Shown: positions 7,920-16,479, numbered from the stretch's first letter. The stretch: 64,000 nucleotides of DNA from Saccharopolyspora ipomoeae (GCF_029952525.1 NZ_JASAOF010000005.1:124001-188000), one strand, 5' to 3'. Numbers and translations: made by a program. Notes: generated by a model from the letters alone, not told the origin.

Positions 7920-9386
7920 GTGCTCGGCGTGCGCAGCGCGGTCCGGCGGTTGAAGTCCGCCGACCACGACTTCGTGCTGAGCACCGCAGGTTGGCCGCGC
8001 AGCAACGCCGATCCCGCGCTGCGGCGGCTCACCCACCTCGCCGACCACAGCAAGCTCTGGCTCGGTCTGGCCGCGCTGCTGGCGACCCGGCGAGGGCGGA
8101 CCCGGCGCGCCGCGCTGCGCGGAGCCGGTGCGATCGCGTTCAGCAGCGCCATCACCAACGGGATCGGCAAACCGCTGCTGCCGCGCAGGCGACCGGCCGC
8201 GGACCTGCTGCCCGAGCACCGGCGGCTCTCCGCGCCGCCGTCGTCCTCGTCGTTCCCGTCCGGCCACGCGGCCTCGGCCGCCGCCTTCACCGCAGCGGTG
8301 TCGATGGAATCGCCCCGGCTGGGCCTCGCGCTGCTCCCGCTGGCCGGGGCCGTGGCGTACTCGCGCGTGCACACCGGCGTGCACTGGCCCACCGACGTGC
8401 TCGTCGGCGCCGCGATCGGCACTGGCGTCGCCGTGGCCACCCACCGCTGGTGGCCGGTCCGCCCGGCCACGCCCAGCCTCGCCCGCCCCAGCGCGCGCAC
8501 CGCCGCGATCGAGCGCGGCGAGGGCCTGGTCCTGCTGGTCAACCCGGCTTCCGGGAGCCGCGATCCCTCGTGCGAGCTCGCCCGGCTGCTCCCGCGCGCA
8601 GAACTCGTGCACCCGATCCCCGGCCGGGACCTGGCCGAGCAGCTGCACGCGCACCTCGACGCCACCGGCGGGGCCAAGGCCCTGGGCGTCGCCGGAGGTG
8701 ACGGCAGCGTCGCGGCGGCCGCGGCGGTGGCGGCCACGCGCGGGCTGCCGCTGCTGGTGGTGCCGAGCGGAACGCTGAACCACTTCGCCCGCGACCTCGG
8801 GATCATCGACGTCGCCGACTCGCTCCGCGCGCTGCGCACCGGTTCGGCGGTCAACGTCGACCTGGGAACGGTGCTGGTCGACGACCTGCCGCAGCGGTGG
8901 TTCGTCAACACCGCGAGCCTCGGCGGCTACCCGGACGTGGTGCGGCTGCGCGCGAAGTGGGCGCCGCGCTGGGGCAAGTGGCCGGCCGGAGCGGCCGCGC
9001 TGGTGCGGGTGCTGGCCAGCGCGAAGCCGATCCCGGTGAGGATCAACGGTTCTCGGCACCGGATCTGGCTGATGTTCGTCGGCAGCAACGGTTATCAGCC
9101 CAAGGGGCTGGCTCCGACGTGGCGGCCCAGGCTGGACACCGGCGTGCTGGACCTCCGCTACATCCGCGCGGACCTGCCGTTCTCGCGCGCCCGGTTCGTG
9201 GCGGGAGCGCTGACCGGGGCGCTGTTCCAGAACCGCGCCTACGTCCAGCAGGAGTGCGACCGGGTGCGGGTGGAGGTGCTCGGACCGCCGGTGGCGCTGG
9301 CCCGCGACGGCGAGGTCTCGGTCACCGGGCGCACTTTCGCCTTCGCCGCCCGGGACGGGGCGCTGCACGTCTACCGGCCCGAATAG
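7920..9386 (+). CDS. PAP2 phosphatase - diacylglycerol kinase fusion protein
   Basis: About 488 residues with two opposed lipid activities in one chain. Residues about 1-180 form a PAP2 phosphatase with all three signature motifs: KPLLPRRRP, FPSGHAAS and SRVHTGVHWPTD. Residues about 195-488 form a DagK/sphingosine-kinase domain (LVLLVNPASGS, VAGGDGSVAAA, VVPSGTLNHFARDLG). The GTG at 7920 is chosen because it follows the gtrA stop closely and gives a sensible amphipathic N-terminus. The fusion could interconvert phosphatidate and diacylglycerol, or act on undecaprenyl species with GtrA. This kinase domain is distinct from the stand-alone lipid kinase 1.2 kb upstream. Confidence 0.88.
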   Translation: MLGVRSAVRRLKSADHDFVLSTAGWPRSNADPALRRLTHLADHSKLWLGLAALLATRRGRTRRAALRGAGAIAFSSAITNGIGKPLLPRRRPAADLLPEHRRLSAPPSSSSFPSGHAASAAAFTAAVSMESPRLGLALLPLAGAVAYSRVHTGVHWPTDVLVGAAIGTGVAVATHRWWPVRPATPSLARPSARTAAIERGEGLVLLVNPASGSRDPSCELARLLPRAELVHPIPGRDLAEQLHAHLDATGGAKALGVAGGDGSVAAAAAVAATRGLPLLVVPSGTLNHFARDLGIIDVADSLRALRTGSAVNVDLGTVLVDDLPQRWFVNTASLGGYPDVVRLRAKWAPRWGKWPAGAAALVRVLASAKPIPVRINGSRHRIWLMFVGSNGYQPKGLAPTWRPRLDTGVLDLRYIRADLPFSRARFVAGALTGALFQNRAYVQQECDRVRVEVLGPPVALARDGEVSVTGRTFAFAARDGALHVYRPE

Positions 9387-9393
9387 CACGAGA

Positions 9394-9434
9394 CCCCGGG
9401 TGACGCCGCGTCCCGTGTTCGGCGTCGCCCGGGG
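9394..9434. terminator. Hairpin terminator between convergent genes
   Basis: A 15-base-pair stem (CCCCGGGTGACGCCG against CGGCGTCGCCCGGGG, one G-T pair) with an 11-base loop lies between the stops of the fusion gene and the alcohol dehydrogenase. There is no U-run, as usual in actinomycetes. It can act in both directions. Confidence 0.75.
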
Positions 9435-9454
9435 CCTTGCCCAGCCGTGCGGCG

Positions 9455-10504
9455 TCAGGCGCCGATGGTGGCGGTGTCGATGACGAAGCGGTAGCGCACG
9501 TCGCTGCCGGTGACGCGCTCGTAGGCCTCGTTGACCTGGTCGGCGGAGATGGTCTCGATCTCCGCGCCGATGCCGTGCTCGGCGCAGAAGTCCAGCATCT
9601 CCTGGGTCTCGGCGATGCCGCCGATCATCGAGCCGGCCAGCGACTTGTTGCCGCCGATCAGCGAGAAGGCGCTGTAGGACAGCGGGGTGCCCGGGGCACC
9701 GACGTTGACCATCGCACCGCCGACCCGCAGCAGACTCAGGTAGGAGTCGACCGGCAGCTCGGCCGAGACGGTGTTGAGGATCAGGTCGAAGCGGCCGGCG
9801 AGGGTCTCGAAGGTCGACTCGTCGCTGGTCGCGTAGTAGTCCTTCGCGCCGAGCTTGAGGCCGTCCTCCTGCTTCTTCAGGCTCTGGCTCAGCACCGTCA
9901 CCTCGGCGCCCATCGCGGCGGCGAGCTTGACGGCCATGTGGCCGAGGCCGCCCAGGCCGACGACGGCGACCTTCTTGCCGGAGCCCGCGCCCCACTGGCG
10001 CAGCGGCGAGTAGGTGGTGATGCCGGCGCACAGCAGCGGGGCGGCGACGTCGAGGCCGATGCCCTCCGGGATGCCGCAGACGAACGAGTCCTTGACCACG
10101 ACCTGCCGGCTGTAGCCGCCGTAGGTGTTCTCGCCGTCGAAGCCGACGCCGTTGTAGGTCTGGACGTTGCCCTTGACGCAGAACTGCTCGGTGCCGGCCT
10201 GGCAGTACTCGCACTCGCCGCAGGAGTCGACCATGCAGCCCACGCCGACGCGGTCGCCGACCTGGTACTTGGTCACCTCGGAGCCGACGGCGGCCACGGT
10301 TCCGGCGATCTCGTGCCCCGGGACCATCGGAAAGATCGCGGTGCCCCAGTCCTCGCGGGCCTGGTGGATGTCGCTGTGGCAGATGCCGGCGTAGGCGATG
10401 TCGATCAGAACGTCGTTCGGCCGCAGGTCACGTCGCGTGATCGTCGTCTGCTCCAGGGGTGCCCCCGGGGACGGAACGGCGATAGCGTTCGTGATCGTGC
10501 TCAT
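9455..10504 (-). CDS. Zinc-dependent NAD(P) alcohol dehydrogenase, AdhC/YahK (cinnamyl-alcohol) type
   Basis: A 349-residue medium-chain dehydrogenase. Seen: catalytic zinc site CHSDIHQ and [12 protein letters not shown], structural-zinc cysteines in SCGECEYC...C, and the cofactor loop [12 protein letters not shown]. The ATG at 10504 has GGAGGG five bases upstream. The group reduces or oxidises a wide range of aldehydes and alcohols, usually with NADP. It is divergent from a TetR gene across two matched palindromes, so that TetR very likely represses it and responds to a toxic aldehyde or similar compound. Confidence 0.9.
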   Translation of the reverse strand: MSTITNAIAVPSPGAPLEQTTITRRDLRPNDVLIDIAYAGICHSDIHQAREDWGTAIFPMVPGHEIAGTVAAVGSEVTKYQVGDRVGVGCMVDSCGECEYCQAGTEQFCVKGNVQTYNGVGFDGENTYGGYSRQVVVKDSFVCGIPEGIGLDVAAPLLCAGITTYSPLRQWGAGSGKKVAVVGLGGLGHMAVKLAAAMGAEVTVLSQSLKKQEDGLKLGAKDYYATSDESTFETLAGRFDLILNTVSAELPVDSYLSLLRVGGAMVNVGAPGTPLSYSAFSLIGGNKSLAGSMIGGIAETQEMLDFCAEHGIGAEIETISADQVNEAYERVTGSDVRYRFVIDTATIGA

Positions 10505-10536
10505 GAACCCTCCATGGAACAGCTTGTGCACGGGCC

Positions 10537-10584
10537 CTCGATGTAAGAGCCTTCTTACATCGAGACGTAAGAGGGGTCTTACAT
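10537..10584. promoter_or_regulatory. Two tandem TetR operators in a divergent promoter
   Basis: Operator A (10537-10564) has perfect 12-base arms CTCGATGTAAGA/TCTTACATCGAG around a 4-base spacer. Operator B (10565-10584) repeats the core GTAAGA-N4-TCTTAC with the same spacer. Their centres are 24 bases apart. They fill the gap between the alcohol dehydrogenase and the tetR gene, so binding would control both. Confidence 0.85.
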
Positions 10585-10600
10585 ATTCCGAACGAGAGAT

Positions 10601-11206
10601 GTGATCCAGGACATGACCGGGAAGTACCACCACGGTGATCTGCGCGCCGAGCTCGTGCGGGTCGCGCTGGACCTGATCGCCGAGCGCGGCGTCGACGGCT
10701 TCTCCGTCGCCGAGATCGCCCGCCGCGCCAAGGTCAGCCCCGGCGCCCCCTACCGGCACTTCCCGGACCGCGACAGCCTGGTCGCCGCCGTGGCCACCGA
10801 GGTCGCCCACCAGCTCGCCGACGAGGTCGAGCGGGCCGCCGGTGAGCACGACGACCCCGTCGAGGGCCTCGCGGCCGCCGCGGGCGCCTACACCGGCTAC
10901 CTCATCCGCCAGCGAGTCGGCATGGACCTCATCAACGCCGAGGTCCTCCAAGGCCCCCGCTACGCGGACCTGCACGACCAGACCCGCCGCCTCACCGACC
11001 AGCTCCTCCTCCGCACCATGCGGGTGGCCGCCCCCGCCGACGCCCTGGAGCTCATGGAGCAGCTGTTCACCCAAGCCCACGGCTACGGCACCTTCTGGCT
11101 CAACGGGGTCTTCACCAAGCACGGCTACACCCCGGCCCTGGTCGTCAGAAAATCAGCCCGAGCGGCCCGAGTAGCGGTCCAGGGCTACCGCCACACCACC
11201 CCCTGA
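10601..11206 (+). CDS. TetR-family repressor with WHG C-terminal domain
   Basis: A 201-residue TetR regulator. The N-terminal helix-turn-helix reads [21 protein letters not shown]; the C-terminal part is of the WHG type ([19 protein letters not shown]). The start is GTG 10601; ATG 10613 ([14 protein letters not shown]) is an equally good choice because the family often begins close to YHHGDLR. It is divergent from the zinc alcohol dehydrogenase with two palindromes between them, and probably represses both genes until a ligand binds. Confidence 0.88.
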   Translation: MIQDMTGKYHHGDLRAELVRVALDLIAERGVDGFSVAEIARRAKVSPGAPYRHFPDRDSLVAAVATEVAHQLADEVERAAGEHDDPVEGLAAAAGAYTGYLIRQRVGMDLINAEVLQGPRYADLHDQTRRLTDQLLLRTMRVAAPADALELMEQLFTQAHGYGTFWLNGVFTKHGYTPALVVRKSARAARVAVQGYRHTTP

Positions 11207-11232
11207 CCCCGGACCGCCACCGGGGTGACCGA

Positions 11233-11300
11233 ATTTCAATGGAAGCCGGATCCCCGATCTCCATTGAAATCAGGTCCCCGACTTCCATCGAGATCGGGGA
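11233..11300. repeat. Intergenic palindromic repeat, CAATGGA family
   Basis: Two nested dyads lie between tetR and the convergent Rrf2 gene: ATTTCAATGGA (11233) with TCCATTGAAAT (11260), and TCCCCGATCT (11251) with AGATCGGGGA (11291). A third partial TTCCATCGAGATC follows. A related set is at 23.99 kb. It may serve as a terminator and looks like a dispersed repeat. Confidence 0.6.
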
Positions 11301-11309
11301 CTTCCGCGG

Positions 11310-11756
11310 TCAGCGGTGGGCGGGTTCGGAGTCGAGGGCGCGGATCTCGCGGACGCTGTCGGCGAGGGTGCGGTCGCCCAGGGAGGCGAGAACGGCGCGT
11401 TCGGCTTCGGCGGTGAGGTTGGCGAAGAACTCGCCGGTGCGGGCGGCGACCATGCAGACGTGCTCGCCGTCGGGCGAGCGGGCCCAGAGGGGCTTGTCGC
11501 CGACCGCGCAGCGGTAGATGTCGGCGAGGGTGATCTCCTCGGCGGGGCGGCCGAGCCGGGCGCCGCCGCCGCGACCCTTCGTGCAGATCACGAGTCCTGC
11601 GTTGTGCAGCGGGACGAGGAGCTTGCGCACGAGGCTCGGGTTGGTGCTCAGCTCCTCGGCGAACTGGGTGGAACTGCGCACCTCGGAGCCCTCCTCGGCC
11701 GCGATCGCCAGCCGCATCATCACCTGAAGCGCGCGGCAGAACCGGATGTCGAGCAC
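11310..11756 (-). CDS. Rrf2-family transcriptional regulator
   Basis: A 148-residue Rrf2 regulator with the winged helix STQFAEELSTNPSLVRKLL and wing GRGGGARLGRP. GTG 11756 is chosen for the GGAGG eight bases upstream; a longer frame to 11870 reads through the promoter region. Cysteines are present but not in the close triplet used by IscR/NsrR for an iron-sulfur cluster, so it is more like the YwnA/SaiR cluster-free type, possibly thiol-responsive. It is divergent from an old-yellow-enzyme gene and is the likely repressor of that enzyme. Confidence 0.85.
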   Translation of the reverse strand: MLDIRFCRALQVMMRLAIAAEEGSEVRSSTQFAEELSTNPSLVRKLLVPLHNAGLVICTKGRGGGARLGRPAEEITLADIYRCAVGDKPLWARSPDGEHVCMVAARTGEFFANLTAEAERAVLASLGDRTLADSVREIRALDSEPAHR

Positions 11757-11914
11757 GTCTTCCACCTCCGTCCGCAGGTCAGGCCGCAGTCTAGCAACGA
11801 ACCCAGAATAGCGACTGTCATAGTTGCAGTTAGCTGAATCGAATATGTACCTTTGTCTTGCACACTTCATCTCCGGGACGTCACGCCTGGAACGCAGGAC
11901 AGGAGACCTTCACT
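11757..11914. promoter_or_regulatory. Divergent Rrf2 / old-yellow-enzyme promoter region
   Basis: This 158-base gap is AT-rich around 11805-11860. It holds an ACTG-N9-CAGT dyad (as read on the minus strand) near 11815-11835 that could be the Rrf2 site. No clear -35/-10 pair was fixed. The assignment rests mainly on position. Confidence 0.35.
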
Positions 11915-13033
11915 GTGAGCAGTCGCGCTTCGCAGGCACTGGCCCGCCCGTTCACGCTCGGCTCGGTCGAGCTGCCCAACCGCATCGTGATGGCGCCGAT
12001 GACGCGCACCATGTCCCCGGGCGGCATCCCGGGTGAGGACGTGGCCGCCTACTACGCCCGGCGCGCCGCCGCAGGCACCGGCCTGATCATCACCGAGGGC
12101 ACCTTCGTCGACCACGCCTCGGCGGGCATGAGCTCGCGGGTCCCCCGCTTCCACGGCGAGGAGCAGCTGGCCGGGTGGGCGCGCGTGGTCAAGGACGTGC
12201 ACGCCGCGGGTGGCAAGATCATGCCGCAGCTGTGGCACGTGGGCATCCAGCGCCCGGCCGGTGCGGGTCCGTTCAAGGACGCGCCGGTCGTCGGCCCGTC
12301 GGGGATCGGCATGGACGGCACCCCGGGAGCCGGTTCGCCGCTGACGCTGTCCGACATCGACGACCTGATCAACGCCTTCGCCGAGGCCGCCTGGGCCGCC
12401 GAGCGGATCGGCTTCGACGGCATCGAGCTGCACGGCGCGCACGGGTACCTCATCGACCAGTTCCTGTGGGAGCGCACCAACAAGCGCACCGACGCCTACG
12501 GCGGCAACCACGTCGAGCGCACCAAGTTCGCCACCGACATCGTCAAGGCGGTCCGCGAGCGCGTGTCGCCGGACTTCCCGGTGGTGCTGCGGTTCTCGCA
12601 GTGGAAGGCGCACAACTACGACGCCAAGCTGGCCACCGACCCCGACGAGCTCGCCGAGATCCTCGCGCCGCTGTCGGACGCCGGTGTCGACGCGTTCCAC
12701 GCCTCCGGCCGCCGCTACTGGGAGCCGGAGTTCCCCGAGTCCGGTTCGGAGCTCAACATCGCCGGCTGGACCAAGAAGCTCACCGGCAAGCCGGTCATCA
12801 CCGTCGGTTCGGTCGGCCTGGACGCCCAGTTCGAGCCGGAGACGCTGGGCACCAAGGGCGCCTCGGTGGAGAGCATCGAGCGGCTGCTGGAGCGCTTCGA
12901 GCGCGACGAGTTCGACTTGGTCGCGGTCGGTCGCGCGCTGCTGGCCGACCCCGAGTGGTCGGACAAGGTCCTCGGCGACCGCCAGCACGAGCTCGTCCCG
13001 TTCGCCAAGGACGCCCTGAACACCTTGCACTGA
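11915..13033 (+). CDS. NADH:flavin oxidoreductase, old yellow enzyme family
   Basis: A 372-residue FMN barrel of the OYE family. Seen: LPNRIVMAPMTRT at the N-terminus, the substrate-binding histidine pair in ELHGAHGYLIDQFLW, and C-terminal VGRALLADPEW. GTG 11915 is chosen for AGGAG upstream. The family reduces activated alkenes of enones, nitro compounds and quinones with NAD(P)H. The divergent Rrf2 regulator suggests induction by electrophilic or redox stress. It is a single-domain OYE without the iron-sulfur/FAD half seen in 2,4-dienoyl-CoA reductases. Confidence 0.92.
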   Translation: MSSRASQALARPFTLGSVELPNRIVMAPMTRTMSPGGIPGEDVAAYYARRAAAGTGLIITEGTFVDHASAGMSSRVPRFHGEEQLAGWARVVKDVHAAGGKIMPQLWHVGIQRPAGAGPFKDAPVVGPSGIGMDGTPGAGSPLTLSDIDDLINAFAEAAWAAERIGFDGIELHGAHGYLIDQFLWERTNKRTDAYGGNHVERTKFATDIVKAVRERVSPDFPVVLRFSQWKAHNYDAKLATDPDELAEILAPLSDAGVDAFHASGRRYWEPEFPESGSELNIAGWTKKLTGKPVITVGSVGLDAQFEPETLGTKGASVESIERLLERFERDEFDLVAVGRALLADPEWSDKVLGDRQHELVPFAKDALNTLH

Positions 13034-13073
13034 CGATCACCATCCGGTGGGGACTCGGGTGAGTGTGGTGGGG

Positions 13074-13252
13074 GAAGTTTTCATGAAAACTTCCCTCCCC
13101 AAGTCCCCAAACCGAGGTTTCAAATGACACCTCACCCACCCCACGACGAGAGAACGTGCTGGTGGTGGGGTGCCCGGGGTTCGTCGGGGGAAGTTTCAAC
13201 TGAAAATTCCTCTGGGTGAGTGGTGGGGGAAGTCTTCATGAAAACTTCCCCC
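13074..13252. repeat. Cluster of GAAGTTTTCATGAAAACTTC palindromes
   Basis: Three copies of one palindrome follow the OYE gene: a perfect 20-base copy at 13074-13093, a degenerate copy at 13186-13212, and a near-perfect copy at 13229-13248 with GGGGG/CCCCC flanks. The pieces between contain CACCCACCCCACGACGAG, also seen at the 53 kb cluster. Each copy folds into a long hairpin. The dispersed, degenerate pattern points to a small palindromic repeat family, perhaps also used as a terminator. Confidence 0.8.
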
Positions 13253-13275
13253 ACCACACTCACCCACCAGGCCGA

Positions 13276-13398
13276 TCACCCGATCCGGAAACGCCGGACG
13301 GCGTCCTCGTCGAGCTCAACACCCAGACCGGGCCGCGCCGAGACCTCGATATCGCCGTCGGCGTTGACCCGAACCGGGTCGGCGAGCATGAAGTCGCG
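13276..13398 (-). pseudogene. C-terminal remnant of an enolase-superfamily (mandelate racemase-like) gene
   Basis: On the minus strand a 40-codon in-frame stretch reads RDFMLADPVRVNADGDIEV then [19 protein letters not shown] and a stop. This is the characteristic tail of mandelate racemase/muconate-lactonizing-type enzymes. Upstream on the same strand the sequence runs directly into the end of the amidase gene with no barrel domain, so everything before the last 40 residues is gone. It is not a copy of the gudD tail at 44.5 kb, which shares only [10 protein letters not shown]. It is probably the scar of a deletion in a former catabolic operon next to a repeat cluster. Confidence 0.7.
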
Positions 13399-13434
13399 TC
13401 GTCGCACTCGGCCCGCGCCGCACCCCGACCTGAG

Positions 13435-14922
13435 TCAGGCCGCTTCCAGCAGCGGCGTCGGCTGGGCCCAGGGCGCGGCGACCTCCAGCTGGCGGGCCAG
13501 GCGCAGCAGGAGGCCTTCGCTGCGCGGCGCTCCGACGAACTGCACGCCCAGCGGCAGGTTCGCGTCGGTGCGGTGCAGCGGGAGGCTGATCGCCGGGCGT
13601 CCGGTGAGGTTGGCCAGCTGGGTGTAGGGCACCCAGCGCAGGCTGTTGTCGACGATCTGCTCCACCGTCCCCAGCAGCTTGAGCACGCGGGTGGTCCGGG
13701 TCTTCAGCAGCGCCTTGACCACCGACTGCAGCGCGGGCGGGGTGTCCAGCGAGCCGACCTCGATCGGCGGCTCGCCCAAGGTGGGGGTCAGCAACAGGTC
13801 GTAGCGGGTGTGGAAGTCGGCCAGGGCCGCGACGTGCTCGCGGCGCCGCTCCTGCGCGTCGTGCAGCGCGATGCCGCCGGTCGCCCGGCCCAGCGCGGCC
13901 ATGACGAGCGTGTCGAGTTCGAAACCATCGTCGCCGCAGCCGGTTTCGCGCTTGATCCGCTCGACGTCGGCGGCCTGCCGGACGAACCACATCAGCAGGA
14001 AGTCGCGACCGAGCTGGCGGTCGTCGTGCGGCGGCTCGACCTCCTCGACCTCGTGGCCGAGCTCGGTGAGCAGTTCCGCCGAGCGCTCCACCGCGCGCAC
14101 GGCCTCGGGGTGCGGTTGCTCGCGCAGCGCGCAGCGGGTCGTGTAGCCGATGCGCAGCTTGCCCGGCGCCTCGTCGAGCTGCTCCAGCAGCGGGCGTTCC
14201 GGCGACGCGGTGACGTAGGGGCTCATCGGTTCCGGTCCGACGAGGGCGTCGAACATGGCGGCGGAGTCGCGCACGGTGCGGGAGATGACGCCGTTGGTGG
14301 CCATGCCCAGGAACTGCTCGGTCTCCACCGGACCGGTGGGCATCATGCCGCGCCCGGCCTTGAGACCGACGAGCCCGTTGCAGGCGGCCGGGATTCGGAT
14401 CGATCCGCCGCCGTCGCTGGCGGCGGCGACCGGCAGGATCCCGGCCGCGACGGCCGCGGCCGAGCCGCCGGAGGAGCCGCCCGGGGTGCGCCGGGCGTCC
14501 CACGGGTTGCGGGACGGGCCGAACAGGTCGGGTTCGGTGACGCCCTTGGAACCGAACTCGGGCGTGTTGGTCTTGCCGAAGATGACGAGCCCGGCGTCGA
14601 GCCAGCGCTGCACGACGGTGTCGGTCTTGCTGGCCGTGCGACCGGCCAGCGCGCGGCACCCGTCGTTGCTGACGGTTCCGGCGAGGTCCTGGTGCAGGTC
14701 CTTGAGCAGGAACGGGACCCCGGCGAACGGACCGGACAGCTCACCGGCGACGCGCTGGTCGGCGTGGTCGTCGAGCCAGGCCACGATCGCGTTGATCGCG
14801 GGGTTGACCGCCTTCGCCCTGGTCCTGGCGGTCTCCAGCAGTTCGCTGGGCGTCACCTGCCCGGTCGCGACCAGCTCCGCCAGCCCCAGACCGTCGTGCC
14901 GCAGGTACTCCTCGACGTCCAC
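13435..14922 (-). CDS. Amidase signature-family hydrolase
   Basis: A 495-residue amidase. The Ser-cisSer-Lys triad is visible: Lys in LLKDLHQD, the GGSSGGSAAAVAAG loop, and the nucleophile region SDGGGSIRIPAACNGLVGLK. The C-terminal half resembles 6-aminohexanoate-cyclic-dimer hydrolases and other small-amide amidases, but specificity cannot be read from sequence. GTG start with an AGGAGG just upstream. It lies on the same strand as the marR-ech pair and 19 bases beyond marR, so it may be their third cistron. The enolase remnant follows it. Confidence 0.9.
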   Translation of the reverse strand: MDVEEYLRHDGLGLAELVATGQVTPSELLETARTRAKAVNPAINAIVAWLDDHADQRVAGELSGPFAGVPFLLKDLHQDLAGTVSNDGCRALAGRTASKTDTVVQRWLDAGLVIFGKTNTPEFGSKGVTEPDLFGPSRNPWDARRTPGGSSGGSAAAVAAGILPVAAASDGGGSIRIPAACNGLVGLKAGRGMMPTGPVETEQFLGMATNGVISRTVRDSAAMFDALVGPEPMSPYVTASPERPLLEQLDEAPGKLRIGYTTRCALREQPHPEAVRAVERSAELLTELGHEVEEVEPPHDDRQLGRDFLLMWFVRQAADVERIKRETGCGDDGFELDTLVMAALGRATGGIALHDAQERRREHVAALADFHTRYDLLLTPTLGEPPIEVGSLDTPPALQSVVKALLKTRTTRVLKLLGTVEQIVDNSLRWVPYTQLANLTGRPAISLPLHRTDANLPLGVQFVGAPRSEGLLLRLARQLEVAAPWAQPTPLLEAA

Positions 14923-14941
14923 CCGTCCTCCTCTGCCACCG

Positions 14942-15388
14942 TCAGCCGAGCGCGTCGCAGCCGAGCTCCAGGCTCTGCCGGAACAGCGCGTGCTGCACCT
15001 CGGGAATCGCGCCCAGCATCTCCTCCTCGATCGCCGAGATCAACGGGTCGCAGCGTTCCAGCAGCTCACGCCCGGCGGGCGTGAGCGCCATCTGCAGCAC
15101 CCGGCGGTTGTTCGGGTCCCGGCGGCGTTCGAGGTGCCCGTTGCGCTCCAGGGCCCGGACCATCTCGTTCATCGTCTGCGGCGTGACGAAGGAGCGGCGC
15201 GCCAGCTGCGCCGACGACAGCCCGCCGCGCAACCGCAGCACGGTGAGCGCGGTGAACTGCGGCGTGGTCAGCCCGAGCGGGCGCAACGCTTCGTCCATCT
15301 TGGCCCGGATGGCCAGTTCGAGGCGTTTGACCAGGTACAGCGTCATGGGCTGAGCGTCATCAGCTGTCACCGCCCCATCATCGCTCAC
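14942..15388 (-). CDS. MarR-family repressor, probable hydroxycinnamate regulator
   Basis: A 148-residue MarR protein (LTTPQFTALTVLRLRGGLSS, winged helix SFVTPQTMNEMVRALERNG with wing RRRDPNNRRV). It sits directly downstream of ech on the same strand. MarR proteins paired with hydroxycinnamoyl-CoA genes (FerR, FerC, CouR, HcaR) are released from DNA by the CoA thioester. The perfect dyad upstream of ech is the likely target. The GTG at 15388 is the chosen start; GTG 15370 is an alternative. Confidence 0.82.
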   Translation of the reverse strand: MSDDGAVTADDAQPMTLYLVKRLELAIRAKMDEALRPLGLTTPQFTALTVLRLRGGLSSAQLARRSFVTPQTMNEMVRALERNGHLERRRDPNNRRVLQMALTPAGRELLERCDPLISAIEEEMLGAIPEVQHALFRQSLELGCDALG

Positions 15389-15509
15389 GCTTCCGCAATC
15401 CTCCCAACCCGCGGCGGCAACCCGCACCGCCGCGGGTTCTCGGCGGTCCTCCGGGGCCGGGCGCCGCGACGCCGTTCCGCTCCCCGGACCGTCCAGAACG
15501 GTCCCGGTT

Positions 15510-16346
15510 TCAATCCTCGTACGCGGAAAGCCCCGGCTTGTACGTCTTGTCGTCCAGGAACTGGGACATGCCCTTCTGGCGGCCGTTGGTGTCGTCGAGG
15601 AACTGGGACTGCTCGAACTTGGCGTAGAGGTAGTCCTCGGCCTGCTCCCACGGCATGTCGCGGGCGACCTTGTAGCCGACCTTGGCCGCGCGCAGCACGA
15701 CCGGGTTGGTGGCGGCGAGCTTGGCCGCGAGCTCGCGGGTGCGCTCGCGCAGCCGCTCGGCCGGGACCGCCTCGTTGACCAGCCGCATCTCGGCGGCGCG
15801 GCGTCCGTCGAACAGCTCCCCGGTCATGATGTGGTACAGCGCGTCGCGCTGCGGCACGGTCGCGGCCAGTGCGCGGGTGACCACGCCGCCGGGCGGGATC
15901 CCCCAGTTGATCTCGGAGAGCCCGAACTGCGCGTTCTCGTCGGTGATCGCCAGGTCGCAGGCCACGAGCGGGGTGAAGGCGCCGCCGAAGCACCAGCCGT
16001 TGACCATCGCGATGGTCGGCTTGGACCAGTTGGCCAGCCGCTTCCACTGCCACTCCGCGCTCGCCCGGCGGACCCGGATCTGCACCGACGGGTCGTCGGA
16101 CTGGTCGACCTCGCGGAAGTACTCCTTGAGGTCCATGCCCGCCGACCAGGCCTCGCCCGCGCCGGTGAGCACGAGCACGCGGCAGCGCGGGTCGGCCTCC
16201 AGCGCGTCGAGGGTGCGCACCATCTCGTCGTTGAGCGTCGGGTTCATCGCGTTGCGCTTGTCGGGCCGGTTGAGCGTCACCCACGCGATCCCGTCCTCGA
16301 AGTCGACGAGAACGGTGTTGCCCCAGGCATTCTCGGAAGTGGACAT
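15510..16346 (-). CDS. ech: Hydroxycinnamoyl-CoA hydratase/lyase (feruloyl/p-coumaroyl-CoA to vanillin/4-hydroxybenzaldehyde)
   Basis: A 278-residue crotonase very close in pattern to Pseudomonas Ech/HCHL. Shared runs include NRPDKRNAMNPTLN, GEAWSAGMDLKEYFREVD, KPTIAMVNGWCFGGAF, FGLSEINWGIPPG and the C-terminal QFLDDKTYKPGL. The catalytic glutamate lies in SEINWG, and the tyrosines of EDYLYAK are conserved. It hydrates feruloyl-CoA or p-coumaroyl-CoA and cleaves off acetyl-CoA, giving vanillin or 4-hydroxybenzaldehyde in lignin-monomer catabolism. GGAGAGG precedes the ATG. The partner CoA ligase (fcs) is not adjacent; the acyl-CoA synthetase at 26.5 kb is in another operon. Confidence 0.92.
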   Translation of the reverse strand: MSTSENAWGNTVLVDFEDGIAWVTLNRPDKRNAMNPTLNDEMVRTLDALEADPRCRVLVLTGAGEAWSAGMDLKEYFREVDQSDDPSVQIRVRRASAEWQWKRLANWSKPTIAMVNGWCFGGAFTPLVACDLAITDENAQFGLSEINWGIPPGGVVTRALAATVPQRDALYHIMTGELFDGRRAAEMRLVNEAVPAERLRERTRELAAKLAATNPVVLRAAKVGYKVARDMPWEQAEDYLYAKFEQSQFLDDTNGRQKGMSQFLDDKTYKPGLSAYED

Positions 16347-16374
16347 GGTGAACCTCTCCGCCGGGAACTCAATC

Positions 16375-16389
16375 ATCAGGAATCCTGAT
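16375..16389. promoter_or_regulatory. Likely MarR operator of the ech promoter
   Basis: A perfect 7-base inverted repeat ATCAGGA-A-TCCTGAT is centred 36 bases upstream of the ech ATG. A second, wider pair of the same half-sites (TCAGGA-N10-TCCTGA, 16454-16475) lies further upstream. Size and symmetry suit a MarR dimer. Confidence 0.7.
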
Positions 16390-16479
16390 TGTTTCGAGAC
16401 CGATCGTGAGCGCCACTCCCCATGAGGAGCAAGTTCTTGTGACTCGGACCACTTCAGGAGTGTCGTGCTTCCTGATGGT

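Noticed and set aside
13216-15084. Plus-strand 622-residue frame across the repeats and amidase
   Set aside because: It starts inside a palindrome cluster and continues antisense to a well-supported amidase.
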